Part shown: one piece after another, positions 33,100 through 44,400 of the stretch
Numbering within the stretch: position 1 is the stretch's first letter
How the letters are laid out: each line of letters opens with the position of its first letter
Assembly: GCA_032158295.1 (NCBI GenBank)
Contig: CM063255.1
Span: 8,274,094-8,338,093, forward strand
Origin: Pycnopodia helianthoides
Lineage: Eukaryota > Echinodermata > Asteroidea > Forcipulatida > Asteriidae
DNA: 64,000 bases
Reading direction: 5' to 3'
Position numbers and translations under genes: made by a program
Notes under the pieces: model-generated
What the model was told of the DNA's origin: nothing
Databases searched by the model: none
The model's input: the letters and a program-made list of their open reading frames with translations, nothing else

Positions 33100-34032
33100 T
33101 CTTGACTAGCCCATGGTTCTCCACTTGCCAATTGTGGCTCAAAATGCCACATGGGAAAATGTATTTGAGGTGTCACATCCCCCACCTCATATACGAGTAT
33201 GACTCAGACCACAGTCCTTCAAAACATGTAAAGGTCCCATGTTTAATATATTAACAAAACCAAAACGGAGTTTCATCTCTTATGGAATCAATGAAGGTTT
33301 ACCCTGACCCAAGGTATATACCAGAACTGTTAATGATATAATCACACTCATATACGACCTTCGTATAGATAGGGTTAATATTCACATCTGATAGTTCATT
33401 TAGTTCCAGAGCAGTTCCCTTTTTGGGGAGTAATATTCACAATCATAGGTCAGGCGAACTTTCTCCGGTCAAAATTAATCCAAATAATTCGATGTAGAGT
33501 TTGATGCCATGTTTCATGACAGGGGGCTCTTTCAACACAGGTCACTCCAAATAAAAAAAAAAAAAGATTCTTAATAATGGCAGGTTTTCTAATTTATGAG
33601 AATGGTGTGTAATTTATGAAACGGCACAACCTGGAGGTGTCACAGTCGATGATTCAGTGCCTCACGCAGAGGGGTTGTAGCAGCAGAGTGGTCAAGCGCT
33701 GCATGCCTACGACTTGGTCACTGCTGTTTCCCAAATTACGATACATCAACGAGGTCACGAAGTTAAGTCAAAATGTCATCGCACTTAATGCAAGAACACA
33801 CATTCACACGCGCACAAACACTTCTCTTTTCTTCAACGAATAAGATCCAATTACAGTAAAGCTGTTCAGCCCTCGAACACATTCTGAGCGCAGAAAATGT
33901 TTGCTTAGCATAGTTTAAGTTAGCCGAATAAATCGTGTTACAAACAGCGTAACACGGTTCCCAACGGTTCTCAACTGTTTTGTAATGCTACGCAACAGTT
34001 TCTGCTTCGTTATCTATATTTGGGCATACGAA
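33100..34032. other. No gene seen
   Basis: Unique-looking. A weak tRNA-like A-box (AGCAGAGTGGTCAAGCG) occurs near 33681, without a convincing B-box downstream. Another segment near 33900-34000 repeats ACGGTTCCCAACGGTTCTCAA-like words. Confidence 0.4.
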
Positions 34033-34205
34033 GGGCGCAGTTTCACAGAGCTGTCACGAAAAATAACATTGCTTAACAAATGTATTTGTAGCAGGGAGCC
34101 AGCAATTAGATATGTACAGGTATACCACATTGTATTTTGTGTGGTAACCCTTGTCAGCTAAGCAAGATTGTTCTGGGCTTAGCAAATTGTTGTGTATTTA
34201 GGCTT
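34033..34205. mobile_element. MITE family G, copy 3 (diverged)
   Basis: The left end GGGCGCAGTTTCACAGAGCTG-like sequence matches family G. The interior has TTGCTTAACAAATG, TGTGGTAACC, AGCTAAGCAAG and GGGCTTAGCAAATTGTTG. A clear right end is missing. Confidence 0.55.
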
Positions 34206-34324
34206 TGTTAAATAATAAGGGTAGGAGTTTGCGGTTTATAGTTTATTTTGACACTTCCAGGATTATTTAATATCTAAAAGAGCGATTAGTGCTGATTATC
34301 TGGGAACATACTTCGACAGGTGAT

Positions 34325-34560
34325 ACAGCTAACTCAAGCCGAACCGACACGACTAACCCAAGCCTAACTCATACAACCCTAACCCAACTCAAACAACTAA
34401 CTCAAGCCTAACTCATACAACCCTAGCCCAACTATAACAACTAACTCAAGCCTAACTCATACAACTAACTCAAGCCTAACTGATACAACTAACTCAAGCA
34501 TAACGAATGCAAATAGCTCAAGCCTAACAAAAAGCACTAATTCAAGCCCTACTAACGTAA
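34325..34560. repeat. 'AACTCAAGCCTAACTCATAC' minisatellite
   Basis: About nine or ten units of 20-25 bp read CTAACTCAAGCCTAACTCATA-CAAC with drift (CCCAACTCAAACAAC, GCATAACGAATGC). Units decay towards the right. Confidence 0.85.
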
Positions 34561-35393
34561 GCTTATGCTCAATCGCGATCAAAGTTGCAAAATTTGCATT
34601 TCCTCGAAAAAAAAGTAAACATTGAATTTCATGAATATCTACAAGTTGGTTGTAATCTGTGGTCATTTCGAATTGATGATAAAAATCTACGTGTAGAAGT
34701 GGACCACGAGAACTGAAACCTTACTTAGAGACTAAATAGCTAAAGCCTACGCTTCAACTTCATCCGTCTCCTTAATATCATAGTAGTTACCTGAGAGGGT
34801 TAATCAAGTTTCTTAAAATATGCTTAAAGCTCGACGTGAACGACGATGAGAATCGAGTCTTTCCCTGAAATGGGGAACAAGTTTGTCACGATTACGTACG
34901 AATGATTTAGAACCAACGGAGATCTTGACATTAGCTCTGAATTACAAGATCTTACGACTTTTAAACTCCAGAACACCTGAAATTGTTGTACTTAAACATA
35001 ACAGCAATACTAAGGTATCCCGCTTGCCTATGTGATATGAAGTCAAGATATGTCAACGTTGAGCAAACTCTTCGGATTATGTACAATAGGAGCACTTTCC
35101 AACCATCTCTTCTCTACGGGCTCAGTATAGGGCAGGTGGCCCGCTGGCGCTGCGGCCTATTTGTCTCCAGAATGCAGTTCCGATCCAAATACGACCAAGA
35201 AAATATGCTCTGTAGTTAATGGACCTCACCTTTTATTTGGACTCTACGATAATGCCCGACTGTGCAAATTGCGACGAGGCATGAGCATTTAATCGGATAT
35301 GTTGACTAAAAGTCTCGCACTTGAAGTCGTAACACTTTTATTTTTTGACGTTTGTTTACGAGCGTGTCACACGGTTTCAACAGAAGGGAATAG
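34561..35393. other. No gene; possible SINE fragment near 35130-35190
   Basis: AGGTGGCCCGCTGGCGC followed by TCTCCAGAATGCAG and GTTCCGATCC could be a degraded tRNA-derived head with a B-box-like end. It is too short and diverged to call. The rest is unique-looking. Confidence 0.35.
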
Positions 35394-35778
35394 TTAAAGG
35401 AACATTACAGAATTGGTAAGAACAAAACTTGTAAAATATATTTTTTGATTTACATAAAACTTACGCGGTCTAATGATGATGATGATAGTAGAAAAAATCC
35501 TTTGAAATATTTCTGTCTGAAATGGCATATTTGATGAGAAATTAATAAACTAATTTTCTGATTGGAGTTTAGGCCTATCGCTCAGTGAGCGTGTTATTCA
35601 TTTGTTGAATCTATATGATTTCGTGCAAATGTGTAATCGGTTTTTCACTATTTTCTCGTGACCCAGATGGCCGATCGATCTCAAACTTTTACAGGTTTGT
35701 CAGTTTATGTACATGAAGTGCTTACACTGCCAGCAACTGTTTTGTTAGCAAAAAACAATTCTGTAATGTTCCTTTAAA
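35394..35778 (-). mobile_element. MITE family A, copy 3
   Basis: Both ends are present (TTAAAGGAACATTACAG and CTGTAATGTTCCTTTAAA). The interior has GATGGCCGATCGATCTC and CTCGTGACC. The segment TGTAATCCACC, present in other copies near GTACATGAAGTG, is deleted here. Confidence 0.92.
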
Positions 35779-36289
35779 TCTAACGGACCCTCTGAATAAT
35801 TTTTTTTTTTTAAGAATCTGAAAGAAAATGGCGATCTAGAAAGGATCCATGTAAAGTACACAACTACAACCTTAAAGATTCATAAATTATTGAAAGTAGG
35901 TCAGAATACACAGATACAGGACAATTTTAGTACTCACTCAATCAGGAACCTTGCTTACTCGATTGTAATTTGTGTAGAGTTAGAGCGCTTTTAGGGCTTG
36001 TGACGTCTTATGCAAGGGTTCTATTGCTGATGTCACGGCAAGCCGCGCGTGCTCCGTTTTAGCTGATTTGTGTTTTTAACAACGATCCTTTTCTAGGTGA
36101 TCCAATGAACATCCCGGTTTTACTTATATACGTTGTTTTCAAGAGGCTTCTAATAATTTGGCATGAAGTTCGTTATGTGTTATCTACCTTAAAAACACTC
36201 TTCTTCTTTTTTTCTACTCCGTTTCTTTTTTGAAAGACGGCTTTTATTTTAGTTTACTTAAATTAGAGAAACAGCAAAAAATTAAAAGA
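35779..36289. other. No feature seen
   Basis: Unique-looking AT-rich sequence with short T runs (35808-35820). Confidence 0.4.
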
Positions 36290-36925
36290 ATACAGAATTT
36301 ACAATAACATCTTATCGTTATGGCAAAGTACATCCTGTTGAAGGTCAGACTGAGATAAAGCTCAAAGTAGAGATACTACAAATAATTCTGAGAATATTCC
36401 CTTCCCTTTCCGATAACACCTTCTCTTTATGGTACGGTACAATCCTCATTAAGCCAGACTGATATCAAACTCAAATTACAGATACCACAAATAATTTTAA
36501 GGAAATTCCTTCAACTGCCAATAAAGTCTTCTCGTTATGGCAAAGTACATCCCTATGAAGGCCAGACTGAGATAAACCTCAACTTAGAGACTGCATAAAA
36601 TAGTTCTGAGAACATCCCTTCAATATCCGATAACACCTTCTCGTTATGGTAGAGTACAATCCTCATTAAGCCAGACTGAGATAAAACCAAATTGGAGATA
36701 CCACAAATTCTATGAACCCTCCCTCCCTTCCCGTGTCAGCAAAGTACAATCCCTAATATAAAGCAAGACAGAGATAATACTTAGATTAAAGATATCACAC
36801 ACAATTCTAAGAGCACACGCCCCTTCCGGATAATGATCTTTCGTGATAGCAGGGTCAAAAAAATGAATGAGAACACACACACCTCCTTATCCAATAATGA
36901 CTTCATGTTACAGCAACATTGCAAC
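36290..36925. repeat. 109-bp satellite, about six units
   Basis: The landmark CGTTATGG or CTTTATGG occurs at 36316, 36424, 36533 and 36642 (spacing 108-109). Diverged units follow near 36738, 36840 and 36905. Each unit has GCAAAGTACA(T/A)TCC, GCCAGACTGAGATAAA, GAGATACCACAAATAATTCT and TTCCGATAACACCTTCTC. Units 1 and 3 share TGAAGG(T/C)CAGACTG while units 2 and 4 share ATTAAGCCAGACTG. An alternating two-unit order is therefore present. Confidence 0.9.
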
Positions 36926-37612
36926 ACTTAAATTGTCAGACTAAGAGATTACTCCGCTAGTATGTTACCAGATATTTCTACGATCCTCCCCCTATTGCAA
37001 TAACACTTTCAATATCGGGATATCAAGATATAACCCCCTAAGGGCACTGTCACACGAGGTAAGGCGAACTGGAGGCAACCAACTGCACTGCGCGCCAGAA
37101 GGGACTCTGCCGTGGCACAGACCAACGTCTTCACCCTCAGGATGAAAATGGTTTTGAAAAACCGAGAAGTGGATCTTTTCTTCTTCTTCTTCTTCTTCTT
37201 CTTCTTCTTCTGCGGGAGATAAGCCCGGAACCGATCGGCCTGTGAATTGCCTCGTGCAACACGGACACTCACAATCCGAGGCTGAGATTATTAGCCCCAT
37301 TTCTCAATCAAACGAAGGGTTCCGGGAACACACATCCCGTGTAATAATGCCTCCCCAGGACGGGGTGAAAAGAAAATCAGGAAACGGTGCTAAAAAACTG
37401 AACCGACCTAGAGTACCCTACGAGTGGACACTTGATCGAAAGGTCATTACAAAAACTACTTATGCCACAATTTCCTGGCAAGGCAAGAGTCAAGTGAAGT
37501 GGCGGTGTCAATTCCAAATAGATTTATTAGTAAACACCGTGTCACAATAAGATCGTTTTCTTCTTCTTAAACACGGAAATCTAAACTTAAAAACTCATCT
37601 AATCTGTAATCT
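36926..37612. other. No gene recognised; (TTC)n tract
   Basis: A (TTC)n microsatellite of about eleven units lies at 37177-37211. Overlapping frames on both strands cross it (37009-37550), giving glutamate or lysine runs on the minus strand. A forward 102-codon frame at 37242-37550 has no domain I can name. Confidence 0.45.
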
Positions 37613-37943
37613 TTTAAGGTAAAGTATACCTTTGGTTTCTTGACCCATTCGAATGTTTTAATCCTTTGTAGATAAATAGAACAAAACTAACCTTTGAAAA
37701 ATTTCATTTTAAAAGGTGGTGTAGCGTGAATATAATAGCCGTAATTGGTATAAACAATCTGAGAAACGTTTCATGCAGAAACGTTGCTCAGATTGAAATA
37801 ATGTTGAATCCCTCTCTCTAAAACCACATTCCTTTGAAGGGATTGTTTCTCAAAATGTTACACATTATCAACAGCTGCAGTGTTTCTTACCAGGTAAGTT
37901 TTTTGGGTAATTGTTTGGAGTAATTACCACTGCCTGCCTTTAA
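37613..37943 (+). mobile_element. Diverged TTAA-ended MITE (family B-like)
   Basis: The ends are TTTAAGGTAAAGTATACC and CCACTGCCTGCCTTTAA. Internally it has AATCTGAGAAACGTTTC and its inverted partner GAAACGTTGCTCAGATT (a strong hairpin), then GGATTGTTTCTCAAAATG and GTTTGGAGTAATTACC as in family B. Only part of the shared block remains. Confidence 0.7.
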
Positions 37944-39169
37944 GCATTGTCAGACGTGGGTGTTTTCTGGAGGAATGGCGCTGATAGGAACTTCAAAATC
38001 CGTGAGCTTTCAGATTGAAGATAATACCGGACACTTGGACTTAAGTGACTCCAAAATTTAGTATTTATAATATTATCAGGCATGAGTGTTCAAGAAAGAC
38101 TGTTCATTTTATTTTTGCATTGCGCATAGCGATCATTAGTGAACTTTACGGTACAAACATACCATTATGTGAATTACAGGAACGCAAAGGTGCTAAAAAT
38201 CAAGTCACACTTTTCGACCGAACAATATCGATGCATGGAAAATCTCACCACTGACCCTTTCTTAAACTACCCATTAAAAAGGCAATCTTATTCGACATAG
38301 GGCGCCCTTTCTCAGCGGTCTGAAGCAGGTCATTAGCCCAATCATGTGTGCTGCACGTACACTATGGGCGTTTTCCATTATTTCCTTATTGGTTTACCTC
38401 TAAGATGGCGGTGAGATGACGTCAATGCATAAGCCTTATTTAACTCCCCGATGGACACTTCCTTTACGGGTAACTTTGGTTTTGGCTTGAGCTGTGTCAA
38501 GCGTTCTGATTTGACTACGCAGCCAAGTCGTTCACCCGCCAATCATCAACGGATTTAACCCAAACCCCCGCGTCCCGCGTTCAAAAAGGTGATTGATTTG
38601 CCCGTAAAGATGGCCGACTTTACACTGCGTGACGTCACGTGGTAATTATCTATTCGCGCACCTAATACAGAGAAGTACAAGTCACCTATAGCGAAAGCTC
38701 TGGCGCACAATTCTGGATCACAAACAGGTCAAGGGTGAGACATCGATGCAGTCTGTTGTCCGATGAAGGTGCAACACGATAGCAACTCCAAAGCTGAAGC
38801 ATCTTCCTACATAATTGGTTTTCAATCCAGTGTTTGTAATTCGGACAACCGTTCCAGACAAGAAAGAGATAATGTGGGAAACGGATATTGGTACTGACTT
38901 GAACGTACTTATAATGCACGATGAAAAACCATGAAGCCAAACGGTTAAGCACGGACAAGACACATAGGTCAAACCGAGCATCAAGACTTTGGACTACTTG
39001 CAGGAAGGTTAAGACGATGACAGACTGTTAAAGAGCCACCATGGCAGTTCCTGGCAGCTAAACCTTTGATATTTGAATAAATTTAAATTTACCCTCTGAC
39101 TTTGGTTAGGTTTGGTGATGATTTCGGGATAAATGTTTATAGGGAGAGGTTTGGGTTAATGGTAAGTTC
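37944..39169. other. Unique DNA with a solo family H end
   Basis: At 38592-38640 TTGCCCGTAAAGATGGCCGAC, followed by ACTGCGTGACGTCACG, matches the family H element at 29826-30050. A matching second end is not clear, although AAGATGGCGG..TGACGTCA lies at 38403. No gene is recognised. Confidence 0.45.
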
Positions 39170-39344
39170 TACACTGCAAAAACTGGGGTGTTAAAATTGA
39201 CACCATGGTGTTGTCGCATATGGATACCACAACAGAATCGAAATCTAAATCACAGGGTGTTAGAATAACACTAGTTTCTGCCACCAGTATCTTTATGTGA
39301 CAACACCCATGGAGTCAATTTTAACACTTCATTCTTACAGTGTA
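39170..39344. mobile_element. MITE family L (175 bp)
   Basis: The outermost bases are TACACTG and CAGTGTA. The inner parts GGTGTTAAAATTGACACCATGG and CCATGGAGTCAATTTTAACAC-like are inverted. There is no coding room. TA may be the duplicated target. Confidence 0.85.
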
Positions 39345-39924
39345 TGTTACCAACACTACAACAATTTTTAAAAGTTATTTCTATTTAACATTTATGAAAT
39401 TACAAAGCGGTATGTACGAAAATTCTACAATTCAATCGTGTAGACTCTGCGTCTGCAAGCCAAAGCCCTTCTCGACTGTGTTGAAAAGAGTCCCGTCTTT
39501 ATACGTAATCAATTTGATCAACGTGATCTCGACCTTGGAGTTTTGTTCAAGGTAACAGTCTCCCGAGTCGCGTGTACTGTCCAGATCACTCCTGTGCGTG
39601 TCCCTATATCTAATTAGGAGACACCATCATGCAAACACGATAATCATGTCCACAGACAGACAAATTATCAACTTACATTTCAACTTATTGACACTGTCAA
39701 TTTGCCCTTGTTGATAAATCAATCTTCTAGGACCTTGGTGGGTTGGATCTAAATACTAACAAGACAACACATGGGATTTAAATCGTCGGCGTTTTTAATA
39801 AAGTGCCGAATGCGTCACCAATCGAGGGGAGGGGGAATTGGTAAATTTGTTTTTGTACAAAACCTGCAAACGTGCATTGCTGTTGACACTTTCAACTAGT
39901 TTCAGTAACTAACTCGCAATAGTT
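39345..39924. other. No feature seen
   Basis: Unique-looking sequence. Confidence 0.4.
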
Positions 39925-40440
39925 TCCTAGTTACACTAATTAGCGATAACGGCCAGTCACCAGCTTCGCCATTTGTACGTTTCCACGAAGTGGCGAATAA
40001 TGAGTCGCAATATTATGCATTGAAATATATAGCTCTGGCAAGGTGCCAAAAACGTGCAGAATGACTTTTTTGCGTTTCCACGAAGTGGAGAATCATGTGA
40101 CGTTTTTTATAATGTTTTCATCCCGACGTGGTACGTTTTTGAGTTCGCAGAGTTCTGCAGGTATGTCTCGTTTCTTCGTTTGAAGAAGAAAGTCGGTATG
40201 ATTGAAAGTGGTTACGTGTTTTATAATGTTAGTGTTTCCACGAGTAGGCTAATCCCGAGTGCAACGTTTTATGCACAGAGTTCTGCAGGTATGTCTCGTT
40301 TCTTCGTTTTTACGAAGTGGCGATTACGTTCGGGAATAACACACCTCAATAAACAGTTGCAAGAAAGAAAGTTCGGTATGATTGAAGAAGTCAGGGTTTA
40401 GTTTTGATATCACGGCAGTTCGAAAAATACACCACTTCGT
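39925..40440. repeat. CGAAGTGG-type repeat, copy 2, with internal duplication
   Basis: It opens GTTACACTAATTAGCG and CGCCATTTG, as at 23005. Units contain GTTTCCACGAAGTGG(C/A)GAAT. Within it GAGTTCTGCAGGTATGTCTC, followed by GTTTCTTCG, occurs twice about 129 bp apart. GGTATGATTGAA occurs twice about 180 bp apart. A 115-codon frame across it (40054-40401) is a repeat translation. Confidence 0.75.
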
Positions 40441-41279
40441 GGACACGGTGACGAATTGATACTATACATTTTTTTCGAAGTAGGCTTCGAAAAATCAGAG
40501 ACTTGGAGTTTAACTTGGAACTGTGTATTTTCTTTGTCTTCTTAAATATCAGTTTTTATTATGTTCTTAGGATTGCATTTCTGTGATTTACTGGCGTTTC
40601 TTTTTTCTTTGAGGATCATTTTTAGGTCAACACATTCAGGCATCGTGTTTGAAAAACCAAAACTCCTATAACAACGGAGACAATTGCCAAGATTTGTGAG
40701 GTCAAAACTCCAAACACTGACGGGGGTACTGAAACAACCGAAGAAATGCCCATCGTCCCTAACCGTCTACCGATGCAATCGTTATTGCCTGTCATCATGA
40801 AATGGATATCACATCTCTAACACGCTTAACCTCGTGTACAAAGAATGGGTGACAAAACAGCTGTTTTTTCATTGTTTGTGTGTGGGGGTAAGCATCACAT
40901 ACGTAGTGTGGACCTGAGAACAAAAGAGGTCCACACAAGGCAGGGTTTTAAAACACTGTGTGGACCTACACACATCCACACATTTTTTTTTTTTTTTTTT
41001 ATTTTTTTTTTTTTTACAGTATTGAAGAATAGGATTTTTCCTTAAGTGTACAGAACAAAGGAATGTCCACAGAGGCTATGTAATACCATAGAGAAAGGAC
41101 CACGCTCTATGGTAACACAGAGCTGTGGGCTTATGGAAGGGCCCCTGTGGGGTCTTTTACACAATGTTTGACACACAGATAACCTGGGTATTATGTACAT
41201 TGTTATGGTATACGGTTTGCGATATCATCATGGAAATACACTCTCTTTACAACTTGAAAAAAAAAACGGTGGTGCAACC
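40441..41279. other. Palindromic and T-rich unique DNA
   Basis: GTGTGGACCT (about 40908) is inverted as AGGTCCACAC (about 40928) and repeated as TGTGTGGACCTACAC (40962). A T-rich run covers about 40984-41016. A hairpin TACCATAGAG/CTCTATGGTA lies at 41084-41114, and 22 bases of it recur at 63397-63418. No gene is recognised. Confidence 0.5.
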
Positions 41280-41401
41280 ACCCAACGTTTTGGTCAAATA
41301 TTCCGATTGTCTTCAGGCAAAGAATTAAACATCAACAGCAACGACAACAACAACGACCAACAACACAACAACAACCACATAACAACAACAACAACAACAA
41401 T
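41280..41401 (-). mobile_element. Penelope-type terminal remnant with decayed hammerhead-like core and CAA tract
   Basis: On the minus strand CTGAAGAC (from 41316) is followed by a short stem-like stretch and then CCAAAACGTTGGG. This parallels the CTGAAGA...GAAACGT order at 48014, but the GAAA box has lost its G. A (CAA)n-rich tract (about 41336-41401) lies upstream on this strand. I infer an old Penelope-like end. Confidence 0.4.
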
Positions 41402-44400
41402 GAGAGCATACTAGTCGAGCTGTCCCACAGTTGGTTATTTGCTGAACCACCACAACTCCAACCTCGTCCCCATGGTTTACTTTATTTCAAACAATGTTTA
41501 CAATAGTAAACCCTTGAAGGGAAACTGCTTACTCGGACCGTGATTGGACAAAACCAATGTTAACCTTTGTCAAACAGCCGGCTGGCAACCAATGTACAAA
41601 CAGGCTATTACATCTGGTACCGGACCACGAGACCATGACGAAGATGTGAATTTCGAAAAGCAGCCAGACTAATCTAACTTGCATACGTATCCAAAATTTT
41701 GGATATGCAAATACCAGGGTGAGAGAGCGGTCAACCTCTACTGCTCGACACACCCTTGGGACGAGGTTGAGGCAAACCCTACCAGTATGTATTCCTAGAC
41801 GCGCAAAGTTTCTAATCCTACTGCAACATTCTACAATGAAAAAAAAAGGCTATTTTATTTAATCTTTGGATAAGAGAGAGCTATAACTATTAACAATTCC
41901 CATCAAGCGAAAATGTAAACACCCACGTACCTCCTTAGAACGAGCGGTTTCACACGAGTGTTTGCAACACACAAAGACACCCTGGTCAGGATCACACACT
42001 TTGATACACAACACCTAAAGGTAGTGGTAACCGGAATGACACGCTGTGCAAATACTAACAGCATTAACAACCGTTAAAAAGATAGTCAGACACAAGGGAT
42101 GTGGCGTTATACATGCAATACGAAACGGAGTCCTTGCAAAGGTGCACACATTTTTAGAAAGCAATTTAGCTGGTAACCCGTAAGGCCCGCTGAGTAAATG
42201 GCAAGACTTCACAGTAATGGACGTCCCTCCAGAAAATGGGCCAGCTGGTTATGGCTTGGAAAAGGAAACTGGAACGACAGCACGTGCTTGAGGAAATCGA
42301 GATGCTAGATATCCAGTGATAACCCCCTTGAAACCAAAGAATCCGTCCCGGCAATCAATTTGTGGCACTCATAGAATTCGTTAGTTTCGACTGGCTCACT
42401 TCTTTATGTCGCAATTGTATTGTGGCTATCAGATTAAGAAGGTGCCATAAAACGTGTGAGGTATAAATTTTCAGGGTGGGGTATTCTTAAAGAGTTGTGC
42501 CACGCTAGAGGTCACTCTTTAAAGAAAAGTTTTACATCCCTAAATACACCTATATCTACCGAGAAAACACTGTGACAGAGTTATAGAATGAATGGTTATT
42601 CGTTTACAACGCAGTTTCCAAGCCTCTTTTCCACCCCCGCCTTCAGGCAAAATCGGAACAACAGCAGTCGGTGCCTGAAAGCTGTCTCCAAAAATTCAAA
42701 AGAATAGTGACGTGCAGTACGTACTCCTCTGTCAAACGGCTGTTTGTTGTTAATCATTGAAGCATTGCTCAGTACAGACCATCCGGGGATTCAGTAAGTA
42801 TAGCGACGTCATGTTTGTTTGCTTCCCTCATAAATTTAGGCGGCGGGCCAGTGAAAGGAGTAAAAACTCCCGGCAAATATTACTTCTTTTGTTAATGTAA
42901 TGTTAACAAAAATGCAACAGATTATAGAAAACAGAAAACTAAAAAAGAACGTAAACTTCAATCACCATGGCACATCCTCTTTAACAAAGTTGCAAGGTAT
43001 CTGTCCACCGTCTTCAGAGAGACAAAATCTAAAGCATGCAAACAACACTTGATAAATGATGTATTGGTATGCAATGAGTTGAAATGAACAGGGGTACGCT
43101 TGCACTATGGTTCCTCAAATGGCAGTTTATGTTTCACCCATAGAGCTATATATATTGACTAGAGCGCTAACACCCCGTTATACACGCACTAAGGTTTTGA
43201 AGCCGTGTGGGCGCATCCATGTTTATGACAAACCAATACAAAAGCTTGAAATTTTGTACGGCAATTGTACGGCTATTTGCATGATAAAGCGTTTGTTCTT
43301 TTCTATGCGTCATCGAACCAAATATGCAGCAAATGAGAACGCACAATCTGCTAATGAGCGTACAAACTGCGAGCGTCATGTGCGTCATGTTTAACATGTG
43401 CGTTTGCGCGTATACGGTTTTTTTTTTTTTGAGTTCGTCATTCTTGCCGGCATATTGTGTATCCTTGAAGCAAATTTCGATTTTTTTCCCCTTGACATCT
43501 TGAAGCATTGAATCCTCCCAAACAAGGCTTTAGTTCGACTCAGCATTTTTCCTAAGACGTAAGTAACAACATCAGAGAATCACCTACTACATATTTTTTT
43601 AAGACATCACTAAAATCACCTGTTTATAAGAGCAATGATCGTTAGATTAAAATATGGCGCGTACGTAAGCGCGCACGCCGAATGCAAAATTTTCGCGGCC
43701 ATGTGTGCTCTCTTAAAATTAAAATCGTTCCGTAGTCACGCAACACATCAAACATGTCTGCGCCCAGGGTGGCTTCTAGACTCAGAGCAAGTTAGCGCTC
43801 TAGTCAATATATATAGCTCTATGGTTTCACCCAACAGGCAAATGGTTTGCTTGGACGGCAACCGGGCCCGTGTTTAGTTCAACTGCGTAACGATTTCCAA
43901 CATGTCCTACTAGTCAACGACTTTTTTCCCCACTAATTCACAGCTTCTAGTTCTATAGCTTGGCAATCTGTCAATACATGCAAACTTAGTTGGTTGTATT
44001 TCTAAAGCAACATACCATGGACGTAACGAATGTTGTTGTTTTTTTTTCCTTTTCCATACCCGTTATGTGGCAGAGAGAGTCTTCCTCAAACGTTGATATG
44101 AATAACGGTGAACACTTTATATAGCTCCGGTAATATCCGCCACAGATGGGCGCTCGCTGGTAGTCAGTCACTCAGTGTTTTTACGACAGGCATGCAGAAA
44201 AATGAACATTACGAGACCCTCCATGCTTGCTCAGATCGAAAACTTCCAAGACCAGAAACCAAGAGACCAACCTTGTCAAACTATGAACAAACCAACTGTT
44301 TACCAACAAACACAGAGGCAAGATCAATGAGAATATAAAGAAAGCATGGTAGTACATTATCAGTCGGCTCAACCACTGAAGTTCAGTCTGAACTCTCTCT

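Noticed and set aside
33676..33735. tRNA-Leu/Ser-like A-box AGAGTGGTCAAGCG
   Set aside because: No B-box at the right distance and no cloverleaf.
36992..37300. Minus-strand frames with glutamate or lysine runs
   Set aside because: They are produced by the (TTC)n microsatellite. The rest of the frame has no recognisable domain.
37242..37550. 102-codon forward frame, possible exon
   Set aside because: Its sequence reads like ordinary protein but I cannot match it to any family, and no splice context or neighbour supports it.
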